A stretch of 64,000 nucleotides of DNA from Rhizobium sp. BK316 (GCF_014193695.1 NZ_JACHZR010000004.1:310001-374000); one strand, 5' to 3'. Counted from the stretch's first letter, positions 8,406 through 17,971 are shown. Made by a program: numbers and translations. Notes: a model not told the origin generated them from the sequence alone.

Positions 8406-9275
8406 TTACTTGGTCGGCTGGGCGTCCGTCATCGTCGGGTTGCCGCCTGTCGCCGATGCGGTCGCGGTCGAAGCCGACGGCAGATAGCTGTCGAGCAGGC
8501 CGGCCATCTTGTCGTCACGCAGGTTTGCGGTCTTTTCGCCCATGACGACGCCGACGACGCGGCGGCCGTCCTTGGAGGCCGAGGTCACGACGTTATAGCC
8601 CGACGCGTCGGTGAAGCCGGTCTTGATGCCGTCGACGCCGTTATAGCGATACATGAGATTGTTGTGGCCGCGCAGCTTCATGCCGCGGAACTGGAAGCCG
8701 CGCATGGAGAAGAGCTTGAACTCCTCCGGGAAGTCGCGCATCAGCGAAACGCCAAGTGTGGCCATATCGCGCGCGGTGGTGACCTGTTCCGGGTCCGGCA
8801 GGCCCGACGGGTTCTTGAAGACGGTGTCCTTCATGCCGAGTTCACGGGCCTTTTCCGTCATCAGCGTGCCAAAGGCCTGTTCGGAACCGCCGAGCTGTTC
8901 GGCGAGCGCTACAGCGGAATCATTGGCCGAGAGCACCACGATGCTTTCGACAGCCTCCTTGACCGTGACCTTGCGGCCGGCACCGACAGCGAGCTTGAAG
9001 GGCTCCTTGCTCTCGGCATTTTCCGACATGCTGATCTTCTGGTCCCAGGTCAGGCGTTTGTCATGCAGCGCCTGGAAGGTGAGGTAGAGCGTCATCATCT
9101 TCGTCAGTGATGCGGGATAATTCAGATCGTCCTGGTTGGAGGCTTCGAGAACCTGGCCGGTCTGCACGTCCACCAGAAAACTTGCCTGGCCGGCTTCTGC
9201 CTGAATGAACGCGCCCAGAAGAAATGCGGACGAGAAGGCGGCGGCTATCAGCCGGGAGGTCGTCTTGGTCATCAA
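8406..9275 (-). CDS. D-alanyl-D-alanine carboxypeptidase (peptidase S11, DacA/PBP5 family)
   Basis: 289 residues with a cleavable signal peptide (hydrophobic 9-24, A-E-A-G) and the three penicillin-binding motifs of family S11: S-L-T-K (S56, K59), S-A-N (116-118) and K-T-G near 220 in D-G-I-K-T-G-F-T. It should trim the terminal D-Ala from peptidoglycan stem peptides in the periplasm. It is shorter than E. coli PBP5 (about 400) because the C-terminal beta domain and amphipathic membrane anchor are missing, so the enzyme may be soluble. It lies downstream of the GPR gene on the same strand, with a terminator between, and both products concern cell-wall growth. Confidence 0.92.
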   Translation of the reverse strand: MMTKTTSRLIAAAFSSAFLLGAFIQAEAGQASFLVDVQTGQVLEASNQDDLNYPASLTKMMTLYLTFQALHDKRLTWDQKISMSENAESKEPFKLAVGAGRKVTVKEAVESIVVLSANDSAVALAEQLGGSEQAFGTLMTEKARELGMKDTVFKNPSGLPDPEQVTTARDMATLGVSLMRDFPEEFKLFSMRGFQFRGMKLRGHNNLMYRYNGVDGIKTGFTDASGYNVVTSASKDGRRVVGVVMGEKTANLRDDKMAGLLDSYLPSASTATASATGGNPTMTDAQPTK

Positions 9276-9392
9276 TATCTACGGTCTCTGTCGTGGCAAG
9301 CGGGTGGCTTGGTGATTGGTCTGGCCGGGGTCACCCCGTTCGACCCATGCGGATCAGGGATGTTTGTGACGGAATGAGGGAGCCGCGGCAAT

Positions 9393-9424
9393 AAAAAAGG
9401 GCCATCCACAGATGACCCCTTTTG
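9393..9424 (-). terminator. Intrinsic terminator after the GPR gene
   Basis: On the minus strand an AAGGGGTCATC arm, a short loop and a GATGGCCCTT arm (with G-U pairs) are followed by a run of six T, 30 bases past the GPR stop codon. Confidence 0.7.
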
Positions 9425-9453
9425 TCTCACCATGTCAGGTTTTGCCCGATAAC

Positions 9454-12400
9454 TCAGTTCAACCGGCCCGCCGCATGGGCCAGCATCGTATAGACCTTGC
9501 CGGTGTCGGAGGTCAGGTAGGACTGCGTCACCGTACGGTTCGGATCGGTGCGGGCGACATCGGCGAGCAGCTTTTCGAAATCGCCGATGTAGCGGTCGAC
9601 GGCGGTACGGAATTCGGGCTCGCGATCATACTTGCGCTTGATCTCGTCGAAGGTCTGCTGGCCCTTCAGCGTGTAGAGGCGACGGGTAAAGACGTCGCGC
9701 TCGCCCCGCTGGTAGCGGCGCCACAGGTCGACCGAGGCGTCATGATCGATGGCGCGGGCGATATCGACCGAGAGCGAGTTCAGCGATTCAACGACATGGC
9801 GCGGGTTGCGGCTGTCATTGGCGCGCTGGGCAGGAGCAGGGGCCGGAGCGGCCGCCTCGGCAGCCGGGCGGGCCGGAGCACGCGAAGCCTCTTCGGCCTC
9901 TTCACGCGAGGCGCCGCGCAGGAGATCGCTGATCCAGCCGCCGCCAGCGCCTTCCGTGCGCGGGGCTTCCTGGCGAACTGGAGCAGGGGCCGGCTGCGGA
10001 GCCTGGGCGACCGGGCGCTGCTGCTGAGCGGGTGCAGGAGCCGGAGCGGGCGCTGCGGCCGGGGCTGGCGAAATAGTGCCGCGCAGGCCCATGGATTCGA
10101 TCGACTGGCGCGCAGTCGGTGCCGGCTGCGGGGCAGGCGCCGTCGGGATCACCGGCTGGGTAACGCGCGGAGCAGGCTCGGCCTGGGCAAGCGTGCGGGC
10201 GACCGGCTCGGAGAGTTCGAGCCGCTGGCTGGAGCGGCCGACGATCTGCGAAATATCCTGCAGGGCCTTGATCTGCTCGGCGACGGCCCGGCGCATGGCA
10301 GACGCGCTTTCCTTGGCTTCTTCCGGCAGGTCGAAGGCGCCGCGCTTCAGTTCGGCGCGGGTGGTGTCGAGTTCGCTGCGGATATCGGCTGCGGAGCGGC
10401 GGATTTCCTCAGTTGCGCCCGAGAAGCGGCTGACGGCTTCATCGATTGCATCGCGGAGCGACTCACGCAGGTTCTGCGCCGCACTGTCTGAGGCGCGGCC
10501 TGCTTCGCCGAGCATGCGCTCGACTTCCGAGAGCGAGGCCGTCAACCCGCCGCGCAGGCGGTTGGAAAGATCGCCGGAGCGGCGCTCGACATTGGCAAAG
10601 CTGCTGTCGATCGTCGCATTGGCTTCCTCGCCGGCACGGCTGATCGCCTCGCGCATGGCGGAGGCGGCATCTTCGGCGCGCTTTTCGGTATCGGCGAGCA
10701 CACGGCCGATGTCGGCGAAGGAGGCCTGGACGCTCTGGCGCAGCGTGCCGGTGACCTGGTTGGAACGCTGTTCGGCGCGCTCGAAGACCGTCTCGATCAT
10801 GCCGCCGAGGCCGCGCATGGTCTTTTCGATCTCGCCCGAGCGCTGGACGAGGCCGGCCGCCAGCGTCTGCAGGGCGTCTTCGCGCTCTTCCAGCGTAGAG
10901 ACGAGGCCCGACTGGGCGGCGGCAAGGAGATGCGAGGCCTGGCCCAGAACCTTCGAGTGATCGTCGAAGCGACCGATGATGCTGCCAACCTGGGCGAGCG
11001 TCTGGCCTGATATATCCGACAGGCGGTCGACCTTGCCTTCGAGAAGGCGGGTGGAGGCAGACACCATTTCGGCGGCCTTGGCGGCGGAGTCCGTGAAGCG
11101 CGAGGTCGTGTCACTGAGACGTCCGTCGACGCCGGTCAGCTGGTCGGCGGCACGCGTCATCATCATGGCCATGGCGGCACTGCTTTCCGACAGTCGCTGG
11201 ACGAGGCCGTTGACGTTGTTCGTCAGGCTGTTCTCGATGGCGGCGACGGCATTGGCGACGTTTTCGGCACGCGCTGCGACGGCCTGGGTGACTGCGTCAC
11301 TTTCCGCACGCAGGCGCTCGGCGCTGAGGCTTGCGGCCGCGCTGATGCGGGCAGCGGCTTCCTGGCCGGCATCGGTGTAGCGGTCGATGATCGGGCGCGC
11401 CGTCTCATCGAGAATGCGCGTCAGCTCGGTGGAGCGGCCGGCCAGCATGGAATTCAATTCGCGTGTGCGCTCGTCGAGCGTTGCGCGGATCGAGCTGCCA
11501 CGGGCTTCCAGCGCCTTGTCGATATCGGTGAGCGTCGTATCGATCTCGCGGGCACGCTGCTCCAGGCTGGAGCGGATGATGCTGGTGCGGGCTTCGAGCG
11601 CGCGGTCGACATCAGCCATGCTCGATGTGATCTGGCCACCGGCATCCGTCAAGGTCGAGCGGATGGCGTTGCCATGTGCTTCCAGCGTCTGGCCGGCATC
11701 GGCGAGCGCGTGATTGATGGCGTTGACCTGGTTGCTGACGATACTCTCTGCTTCCGCCACCTTGCTGACGATCACGTTGCCGGCCTCGGAGAAGGTCTGG
11801 GCAACGGCAGCAGCCTGGCCGGCGAGGCGGCTCTGTGCCTCGGCGACGCGGTTGACGATCTGCGAGGAGCGCTCTTCCATGGCTTCGGCGAACTGCTGGC
11901 CGGTCCGGCTGAGCAGTTCCGAGGACTTCGTGGCTTCGCCATCCATGCCTTCGGCAGCTTCGGCAACGGCGCTGCGCAGGCTTGCGGCGAGACCCGCGGC
12001 CTTGCCTTCGATCGTGCGGTTTACGGCATCCAGACCGACAGTCAGAGCGCGGTCCATGGTGGAGAGACGTTCTTCGATGCGCGCGTTGCCGCGCTCCATC
12101 ATGTCGCTCAGTGCCGCGGTGCGGCCATCGATCGATTGCGCCATGGCCGCGCTGCTGTTGTCGAGCGTTTCGGCAAGGTTTGCCCGACGACTGTCCAGAG
12201 CCTGCGTGAGGTTTGCACTGCTGTTGTCGAGGGCCTGGGTGAGGTTGGCAGTGCCGGCATGCAGTGCTTCCGTCAGGCTGGCGGCGCGGCTATCGAGGGC
12301 CTCGGTCAGGCTGGTGCTGCGGCTGTCGAGCGCATGCGTCAGATTTGCGGCGCTGTTGCCGAGCGTTGTGGCGATGCGCTCGGCTGTGTCGTCGCCGATC

Positions 12401-15400
12401 GCGCCGAGGCGGGAGATACCGTGGTTCAGCACGCCGGAGAGATGATTGCCTGCCGCGTCGACCTTATCAGCCACGCCGCCGACGCCATCGGCGATGCGAG
12501 CCTCGATGGCGGCAAGTCCGGCTTCGACGCGAGCGCCGGTTTCAGTGAACCGACCGGTGAGATTGTCGACGGAATGGTCGAGATGGCCGGAGAAATCGGC
12601 GGCGGAACGCGAGATCGTGTTGGCGGCTTCCTGGAAGCGGCCGGCGATCTGGCCCGCGCTTTCGCGCATGCGGTTCTCGAGCGTCTGGGCGCTGTTGTCG
12701 ATCGCCTGGCGGATCGCGGCCTCGCGATCTTCCAGCGACATTTCGAGCATGCCGATGCTCGTCGCAACCGACGTACCGATCGAGGTCGCCTGTTCGGAGA
12801 GCGTGTCGTTGATGAGGTTATGGGCCTCGGTCAGCGACAGGGTGATGGCATTGGTGCGATCGTCGAGCGTGGCGCGGATGCGGTCATGCGCGGCTTCGAG
12901 ACCACCTTCGATGTTGTTTGCGGCATCGTTCGCAACGCTGCCCAGACGCTGCTGCGCATCGATGAGGCTATCCTCGATGCGGCCCGTCATGCTGCCGATG
13001 ATGCCTTCCATGCGAGCGCCACCGGCATCCAGAGCTTCCGAAAGCGTAGCGCTGTGCTCGGCAAGCGCGGTTTCGAGACGCGCCTGATTGTCCGTATAGG
13101 CGGCGCGGATCGCTTCCGTGCGGTCGGCAAAGGCGCCGGCAACACGCTCTTCGGCACTGGCAACAGTGTCCATGATGGCGTTGCTGCGGTTTTCGAGCGC
13201 GGATTCGAAGCGACTCTGGCCGTCGTCGAGCGAAATGGCGAGCGCCATGGTCTTTTCGTCGAGCGTATCGGACAAGCGGTCGGCGCTGTTGGTGACGGCA
13301 TGGACGATGGATTCGGCGCGACTGGCGAGCGCCTCCTCGATGCGGAGCTGGCTTTCGCCGAGCGATGCGGCGATCCGGTCATGGGTGCCGGCGGCCGCAT
13401 TGACGAGAGCGTCAGCACCCGCCGTCAGCGTGTCTTCCAGGCGGTTCTGGCTCTCGTTCAGCGAGATGGCAAGCGCCATTGCCTTTTCGTCGAGCGTTTC
13501 GGCGAGGCGGTCATGTGTGCCCGATACGGCATTGATGAGCGCTTCCGAATGCGTCGACAGCGTGTCTTCGATGCGCGCCTGCGTTTCGTTCAGCGAAATG
13601 CCGAGCGCCATTGCCTTTTCGTCAAGGGTTTCGGCGAGGCGGTCATGTGTGCCCGATACGGCATTGATGAGCGCTTCCGAATGCGTCGACAGCGTGTCTT
13701 CGATGCGCGCCTGCGTTTCGTTCAGCGAAATGCCGAGCGCCATTGCCCGTTCATCCAGTGTCTCGGCGAGACGGTCATGCGTGCTGGAAACGGCGCCGAG
13801 CAGCGCCTCAGAACGGGTCGCCAGCGTGTCGTCGATGCGCGCCTGACCTTCGTTCAGCGAAATCGCAAGCGCCATCGCCTTTTCATCGAGCGTGTCGGAG
13901 AGGCGGTCATGCGTGCCGGAAACCGCATCGACGATGGCCTTCGAGTGGCTCGCAAGCGTATCGTCGATACGGGCCTGGCCCTCGTTCAGCGAGATGGCAA
14001 GCGCCATCGCCTTTTCATCGAGCGTGTCGGAGAGGCGGTCATGTGTGCCGGAAACGGCTGATATGAGCGATTCCGAATGGGTCGACAGCGTGTCTTCGAT
14101 GCGCGACTGCGTCTCGTTCAGCGAAATCGCCAGCGCCATGGCCTTCTCGTCGAGGGTTTCGGCGAGACGGTCATGCGTGCCCGAGACGGTATTGATGATG
14201 GCTTCGGAACGGCTCGTGAGCGCTTCGTCGAAGCGGGCGTGGTGGTCCGCGAGTGCGTCGATCAAGGCGCCGCCGCGTTCGGCCATCACGCTGTCGAGGC
14301 CGGTATGGGCAGTCTTCAGCGCATCGGTGATTTCAGCGGCGCGGGCGGCGAGAACGCTGCTCAGCTCTTCGGCGCGACCGCCGAATGCGCCCGTGACCTT
14401 TTCGGTGCCGCTGTCGATGGCAGCGGCGAGTTCGGTCGTGGTCGACTGCAGCGTTTCGCGGAATTCGCTCGCCCGGGCGGCAAGGTTGTTCTGCAGATCG
14501 GAGGTACCGGCGGCGAGCGCCAGCGAGATTTCCGACGTAGCGTTGCCGAGGGTGGAGCTGAGCTCGCCGGTGCGGGTCGTCAGCGCCGAGGTAATCTCTT
14601 CCGCACGGCTGGCAAGCGTGCCTTCCAGCACTTCCTGGCCGGTTGCAAAGGCGGTCGCCAGCGCCAGCGACTGCTCGGTCATGGACGTGCCGAGGCGATC
14701 GATATTGGAATTGAGGATGTTATCGATGGAATCGGCGTTGCCCGACAGCGTCTCGTTGATACGAGTAAGGCTCTCGATGAGCTTGGTGTCGAGCGAACCG
14801 GCGCGCTTGTCGAAGGCGTCGGTAAATTCGGCGACGCGTTCGTCGAAGGCAGTCGAAAGATGGGCGACGGTCGTCTGCAGGCGCTCCTCGAAGAAGCCGG
14901 AGCGCACGTCGAGATCCATGACGGCATCGTCGGCCGTCGATTGCAGGCTCTGGCGGAAGCTCGAACCCTTTTCGTCGAGTGCGGCGTTCAGGCGGAAAAG
15001 CACGTCATCAAGCGTGCCGCCGATCGTGCGTTCGCCCGTCGTAAGGCTCTCATTGATCTCGCGGGTGCGCGAAATCAGGATCTCGTTGAGCTGCTGGGTG
15101 CGCTCTTGCAGCGCCGCATTCAGGCGCTCGGTGCTGGCGTCCATCGTCGAGGCGCGCGTCTCGAACTGGGTGAGCAGGCGCTCGCCATGTTCGTTGATCG
15201 TGTTGGTCAGCGCGTCCAGGCGGTTGTCGAATTCATTGCCGATCGCAAGACCCGAAGCGGTCAGCGTATGGAGCAGCGTATCGGTCTTGGCGGCCAGCAG
15301 CGTACCAAGCGACTGCATGGCGCTGTCCGACTTCTCCATGATCGCGGCAGCGCGCGTATCAATCAGCGAGGCGAAGGCTTCGCCCGAGGTCGCAAGACGG

Positions 15401-16287
15401 ATGGCGATCTCTTCGGTGGCGAGCGACAGTTCTTCCTTGAGCTGGTCGTGGACGCCGGCGATGGAAGAGCGGATGCGATCGGCATGGTTGACGATCGCCT
15501 CGCGCTCGGAGCCGAGCTCGTGGACAAGGCCGCGAACGCGCAGTTCGTTATCTGCGTAGGAGCGCTCCAGCGCATTCACTTCGGAATGCACGAGCGTTTC
15601 GAGTTCGGAAGCACGCGCAATGGTGCGCTCGATGCCTTCGTTCATGGCCGAGACTTCGCGGCGCACGGCCTGGCCGACCGTCATGATGCGTTCAGACGCA
15701 ATGGTTTCCGGCTCGGAAAGGCGCAGCGCAACCTCGGCCATGGACCGGGCGGCGTTGCGCATGTCCTGGGCACGCGAGATCATGATGGCAAAGGCATAGA
15801 ACATCATGACCGGCACGACGATGCCGACGATGCCGGCGATCACGCCCGGCAGGGCGGCGAGATCGGTCAGCGAGCGGATCTGCGCGATCTGAGGCGCATA
15901 GAGCATGAACATCAGGCCGAGGCCGATGACCACCCACAGAATGGAGACGAGAGTGGCCGTGCGCAGGGCAGGGCGGCTGGAGCCGTTTTCCAGGGACTTC
16001 AGAAGCGAGGCAGGTGAATTGCGGCTGGCATCGTTGGCAGGGGCGAAGGCGGGTGCCCGCGGTGCCGACTGATCGCCTGTGCGGCCAGCGCGGCCGCGGC
16101 GGCGTTGTGCTTCTTCCTGGGCCTGATTACGGGCATTGGATGGGTCAGTCACATTAGCCTCCGGGGCGTGGGGCGCGTTACCGCGGCGGGACGGCACGTT
16201 TTCCTGGCCGAAATCGATCTGAAGCGCCTCGTCCAATGCCTTGAACGCTTTGTCCTCGATCGATTCATTGTACTTGTTATTCGCCAT
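9454..16287 (-). CDS. gpr: Giant growth-pole-ring protein (GPR/RgsE-type, apolipoprotein-like repeats)
   Basis: 2277 residues. Order of parts: a polar N-terminus starting M-A-N-N-K-Y-N; two membrane helices around 115-175 (W-V-V-I-G-L-G-L-M-F and V-I-A-G-I-V-G-I-V-V-P-V-M); about 1700 residues of almost continuous amphipathic helix rich in A, L, E, S, T, D and R; a Pro/Ala/Gln linker; and a compact basic C-terminal domain (about 110 residues). Size, layout and the apolipoprotein-like repeats match the GPR protein of Agrobacterium tumefaciens and RgsE of Sinorhizobium meliloti, which form a ring at the growing pole and are needed for polar peptidoglycan synthesis. The middle has seven to eight near-identical 44-residue repeats. 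I use the ATG at 16287 (GAGGCG upstream), not an in-frame upstream start at 16401. A CtrA-type site lies 279 bases upstream. Confidence 0.9.
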   Translation of the reverse strand: MANNKYNESIEDKAFKALDEALQIDFGQENVPSRRGNAPHAPEANVTDPSNARNQAQEEAQRRRGRAGRTGDQSAPRAPAFAPANDASRNSPASLLKSLENGSSRPALRTATLVSILWVVIGLGLMFMLYAPQIAQIRSLTDLAALPGVIAGIVGIVVPVMMFYAFAIMISRAQDMRNAARSMAEVALRLSEPETIASERIMTVGQAVRREVSAMNEGIERTIARASELETLVHSEVNALERSYADNELRVRGLVHELGSEREAIVNHADRIRSSIAGVHDQLKEELSLATEEIAIRLATSGEAFASLIDTRAAAIMEKSDSAMQSLGTLLAAKTDTLLHTLTASGLAIGNEFDNRLDALTNTINEHGERLLTQFETRASTMDASTERLNAALQERTQQLNEILISRTREINESLTTGERTIGGTLDDVLFRLNAALDEKGSSFRQSLQSTADDAVMDLDVRSGFFEERLQTTVAHLSTAFDERVAEFTDAFDKRAGSLDTKLIESLTRINETLSGNADSIDNILNSNIDRLGTSMTEQSLALATAFATGQEVLEGTLASRAEEITSALTTRTGELSSTLGNATSEISLALAAGTSDLQNNLAARASEFRETLQSTTTELAAAIDSGTEKVTGAFGGRAEELSSVLAARAAEITDALKTAHTGLDSVMAERGGALIDALADHHARFDEALTSRSEAIINTVSGTHDRLAETLDEKAMALAISLNETQSRIEDTLSTHSESLISAVSGTHDRLSDTLDEKAMALAISLNEGQARIDDTLASHSKAIVDAVSGTHDRLSDTLDEKAMALAISLNEGQARIDDTLATRSEALLGAVSSTHDRLAETLDERAMALGISLNETQARIEDTLSTHSEALINAVSGTHDRLAETLDEKAMALGISLNETQARIEDTLSTHSEALINAVSGTHDRLAETLDEKAMALAISLNESQNRLEDTLTAGADALVNAAAGTHDRIAASLGESQLRIEEALASRAESIVHAVTNSADRLSDTLDEKTMALAISLDDGQSRFESALENRSNAIMDTVASAEERVAGAFADRTEAIRAAYTDNQARLETALAEHSATLSEALDAGGARMEGIIGSMTGRIEDSLIDAQQRLGSVANDAANNIEGGLEAAHDRIRATLDDRTNAITLSLTEAHNLINDTLSEQATSIGTSVATSIGMLEMSLEDREAAIRQAIDNSAQTLENRMRESAGQIAGRFQEAANTISRSAADFSGHLDHSVDNLTGRFTETGARVEAGLAAIEARIADGVGGVADKVDAAGNHLSGVLNHGISRLGAIGDDTAERIATTLGNSAANLTHALDSRSTSLTEALDSRAASLTEALHAGTANLTQALDNSSANLTQALDSRRANLAETLDNSSAAMAQSIDGRTAALSDMMERGNARIEERLSTMDRALTVGLDAVNRTIEGKAAGLAASLRSAVAEAAEGMDGEATKSSELLSRTGQQFAEAMEERSSQIVNRVAEAQSRLAGQAAAVAQTFSEAGNVIVSKVAEAESIVSNQVNAINHALADAGQTLEAHGNAIRSTLTDAGGQITSSMADVDRALEARTSIIRSSLEQRAREIDTTLTDIDKALEARGSSIRATLDERTRELNSMLAGRSTELTRILDETARPIIDRYTDAGQEAAARISAAASLSAERLRAESDAVTQAVAARAENVANAVAAIENSLTNNVNGLVQRLSESSAAMAMMMTRAADQLTGVDGRLSDTTSRFTDSAAKAAEMVSASTRLLEGKVDRLSDISGQTLAQVGSIIGRFDDHSKVLGQASHLLAAAQSGLVSTLEEREDALQTLAAGLVQRSGEIEKTMRGLGGMIETVFERAEQRSNQVTGTLRQSVQASFADIGRVLADTEKRAEDAASAMREAISRAGEEANATIDSSFANVERRSGDLSNRLRGGLTASLSEVERMLGEAGRASDSAAQNLRESLRDAIDEAVSRFSGATEEIRRSAADIRSELDTTRAELKRGAFDLPEEAKESASAMRRAVAEQIKALQDISQIVGRSSQRLELSEPVARTLAQAEPAPRVTQPVIPTAPAPQPAPTARQSIESMGLRGTISPAPAAAPAPAPAPAQQQRPVAQAPQPAPAPVRQEAPRTEGAGGGWISDLLRGASREEAEEASRAPARPAAEAAAPAPAPAQRANDSRNPRHVVESLNSLSVDIARAIDHDASVDLWRRYQRGERDVFTRRLYTLKGQQTFDEIKRKYDREPEFRTAVDRYIGDFEKLLADVARTDPNRTVTQSYLTSDTGKVYTMLAHAAGRLN
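13160..14192 (-). repeat. In-gene tandem array of 132-bp (44-residue) repeats in gpr
   Basis: Six consecutive 44-residue units beginning S-G-T-H-D-R-L and containing L-D-E-K-A-M-A-L are followed by a 33-residue unit and another 44-residue unit. Two neighbouring copies are identical over 120 bases (13496-13615 and 13628-13747, offset exactly 132). All unit lengths are multiples of 11, pointing to hendecad coiled-coil or amphipathic-helix geometry. Confidence 0.9.
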
Positions 16288-16751
16288 TCCGATACGCCTC
16301 ACAATTCCCGGCAAGTCCGGCAGCGCATCCGGGCCACCGCCTTCGCCCGGAAAGAACCTTCGCCGTTCCAGCCTTCCATCCCAAGACGGACGGATAAGCA
16401 TGTCATTTCAGAGTAGATAGCCGATTTTTCAAACGAAAGGTATCAAAACACTACCATTATCCACTCTGACGGCAAAGGCGCGCGGCATGAGCCCGCCTCA
16501 ACAGTATCGTAGTGACACATCTGGGTGGCTTACACAATTAATGAACCCTTGCGTTTGCGCCCTTCTTAACCTGTTGTTAACACCTTTAAATTTTGGATCC
16601 CGCCCAAAAGCCGATATTTTAGCGATGTTTAAGGGACGTTAACCATACGGTTAGATTTCCACCTCTGATGTGCCGGAATTTAACGGGATCGCCATTCTCC
16701 GATCGCACAACAGATGCAACCGCAGACGATATAAGACGGGAGAATTGGCAA
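16288..16751. promoter_or_regulatory. Divergent gpr / Hpt upstream region
   Basis: This 464-base non-coding stretch between two divergent genes is much more AT-rich than its surroundings from about 16400 to 16660. It holds a perfect CtrA-type site at 16566-16580 and a near match starting at 16639. No short gene or RNA could be recognised in it. It presumably contains both promoters. Confidence 0.6.
16566..16580. promoter_or_regulatory. CtrA-type binding site
   Basis: TTAACCTGTTGTTAA fits the CtrA consensus TTAA-N7-TTAA exactly. It lies 279 bases from the gpr start and 172 bases from the Hpt gene start. A second, imperfect copy (TTAACCATACGGTTAG) starts at 16639, 99 bases upstream of the last base before the Hpt ribosome-binding site region. 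Binding is inferred from sequence only. Confidence 0.65.
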
Positions 16752-17123
16752 ATGGCAGCAGTAGGCATTGCGTTCGAAGCACCCGACAATTCCAACGGGC
16801 CTTCGCCTTCCAAGGTCCGGCCGATCGACCTTGTCCATCTTGCGCGCCAGACGATGGGCGACAAGACGGTGGAAATTGAAGTCCTCCAGATGTTTGCGCG
16901 CCAGGCGCGCGCCTGCCTGCAGGACATTGCAAGCGGCGAGTCCGCCAAGGTGGGCGCAGCAGCGCACCGCCTGAAGGGTGCCGCAAGCTCCATCGGCGCC
17001 TTCCGGGTTTCGCAGTCGGCGGAAGCCGTGGAAGAGAACAATGGCGACGCGACCGCCATGGCAGCCCTCGGTGCAGCCGTCGTCGATGCCGAGAATTTCA
17101 TTCTGAAACTCTGCCGCGGATAA
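16752..17123 (+). CDS. Hpt-domain histidine phosphotransfer protein
   Basis: A 123-residue all-helical protein whose A-A-H-R-L-K-G-A-A-S-S motif (H72) is the phospho-accepting site of Hpt domains. Such proteins pass phosphate between hybrid kinases and response regulators in the cytoplasm. There is no kinase domain and the protein is too short to be ChpT, the CckA-CtrA phosphotransferase. A GGGAGAA precedes the ATG at 16752. Its divergent position to gpr, and a shared upstream region with a CtrA-type site, suggest cell-cycle-linked expression, but its kinase partner cannot be named from the window. Confidence 0.85.
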   Translation: MAAVGIAFEAPDNSNGPSPSKVRPIDLVHLARQTMGDKTVEIEVLQMFARQARACLQDIASGESAKVGAAAHRLKGAASSIGAFRVSQSAEAVEENNGDATAMAALGAAVVDAENFILKLCRG

Positions 17124-17150
17124 GGCAGGACAGGCTGAGAACGACCTAGG

Positions 17151-17185
17151 CCCGCTGTTCCATTAGGGAACGGCGGGTCTTTTTG
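17151..17185 (+). terminator. Intrinsic terminator after the Hpt gene
   Basis: CCGCTGTTCC and GGAACGGCGG arms around a short loop are followed by TCTTTTT, 28 bases past the Hpt stop. Confidence 0.8.
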
Positions 17186-17325
17186 CGACGTTCTTCATGA
17201 CGCATCGGGAATGGCGCAGCCTTTGCGTATCTGCGAGGCTCAGGGCATCCGGCAATGTTGACTGACGCGCCGAATTGTCGGAAGAAAATCCGCCCACCTA
17301 CGACCAAAGACCGGAAATAGTCCTG

Positions 17326-17646
17326 ATGCCCAAACTTACCATCGTCGCCTTCGACGGAACGCGTTTCGATCTCGATGTCGATCAAGGCTCCACCGTAATG
17401 GAGAATGCGGTCCGCAATTCCGTGCCCGGCATCGAGGCCGAATGCGGCGGCGCCTGCGCCTGTGCAACCTGTCATGTCTATGTCGACGAACAATGGACGG
17501 AAATCGTCGGTCCGCCGGAAGCGATGGAAGAGGATATGCTGGATTTCGCCTTTGACGTGCGTCCAACTTCACGCCTTTCCTGTCAGATCAGGATGAAGGC
17601 TGCCTATGACGGCCTTACCGTGCATGTGCCGGAACGGCAGGCCTGA
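17326..17646 (+). CDS. 2Fe-2S ferredoxin, adrenodoxin/FdVI type
   Basis: 106 residues with the cluster ligands of vertebrate-type ferredoxins: C40-x5-C46-x2-C49 in C-G-G-A-C-A-C-A-T-C and C86 in R-L-S-C-Q-I. This class carries single electrons in the cytoplasm; in alphaproteobacteria it serves P450 or Rieske oxygenases, or Fe-S cluster and haem biosynthesis. No obvious redox partner is adjacent, so the partner is unknown. The ATG at 17326 gives the standard N-terminus M-P-K-L-T-I-V; an upstream TTG at 17275 would add 17 untypical residues. Confidence 0.9.
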   Translation: MPKLTIVAFDGTRFDLDVDQGSTVMENAVRNSVPGIEAECGGACACATCHVYVDEQWTEIVGPPEAMEEDMLDFAFDVRPTSRLSCQIRMKAAYDGLTVHVPERQA

Positions 17647-17971
17647 TTTCTCACTGTTTTTGAGAACCATCCTTGAGAGAATGGGGGAGCTTTCCCAAAA
17701 AGAGAGCCTCGCACGCCGGAGGCGAGCGAGGCGAGGCGGGCGCATTACCTACGGATGAGGGAGGAACACCCGCGGCTTCGGAACGCGCCAGGAGAACACA
17801 GTCACGAAAGCCAGCTACCTTACTGCACTTTCGAATATAGTCATATTACCGCTTTCCGGTTGAGTCCACCAGAATGAAAAATGACCGGTAAAAGGCTGGG
17901 AAGCGCACAAGTTTCGCACAAGTTTCATTGTGCAGCTAACGATCTCTACTCGCCTTGAGGCTGAAAAGAGC
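17647..17971. other. Intergenic region without recognisable gene
   Basis: Between the convergent ends of the ferredoxin and DUF922 genes. It contains a weak inverted repeat right after the ferredoxin stop (TTCTCA and TGAGAA arms) and a direct repeat of GCACAAGTTTC around 17907-17930. I see no coding frame, RNA or clear terminator. Confidence 0.4.

Noticed and set aside
13160..14192. CRISPR-like array
   Set aside because: The 132-base repeats are contiguous, in frame and coding, with no spacers.
11674..16017. Long plus-strand frames (up to 795 codons) opposite gpr
   Set aside because: They mirror the repeat structure of gpr, have no family likeness and lie wholly within it.
16752..17123. ChpT (the CckA to CtrA phosphotransferase)
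   Set aside because: The protein is 123 residues with only an Hpt domain; ChpT is about 200 residues with a degenerate ATPase-like domain.
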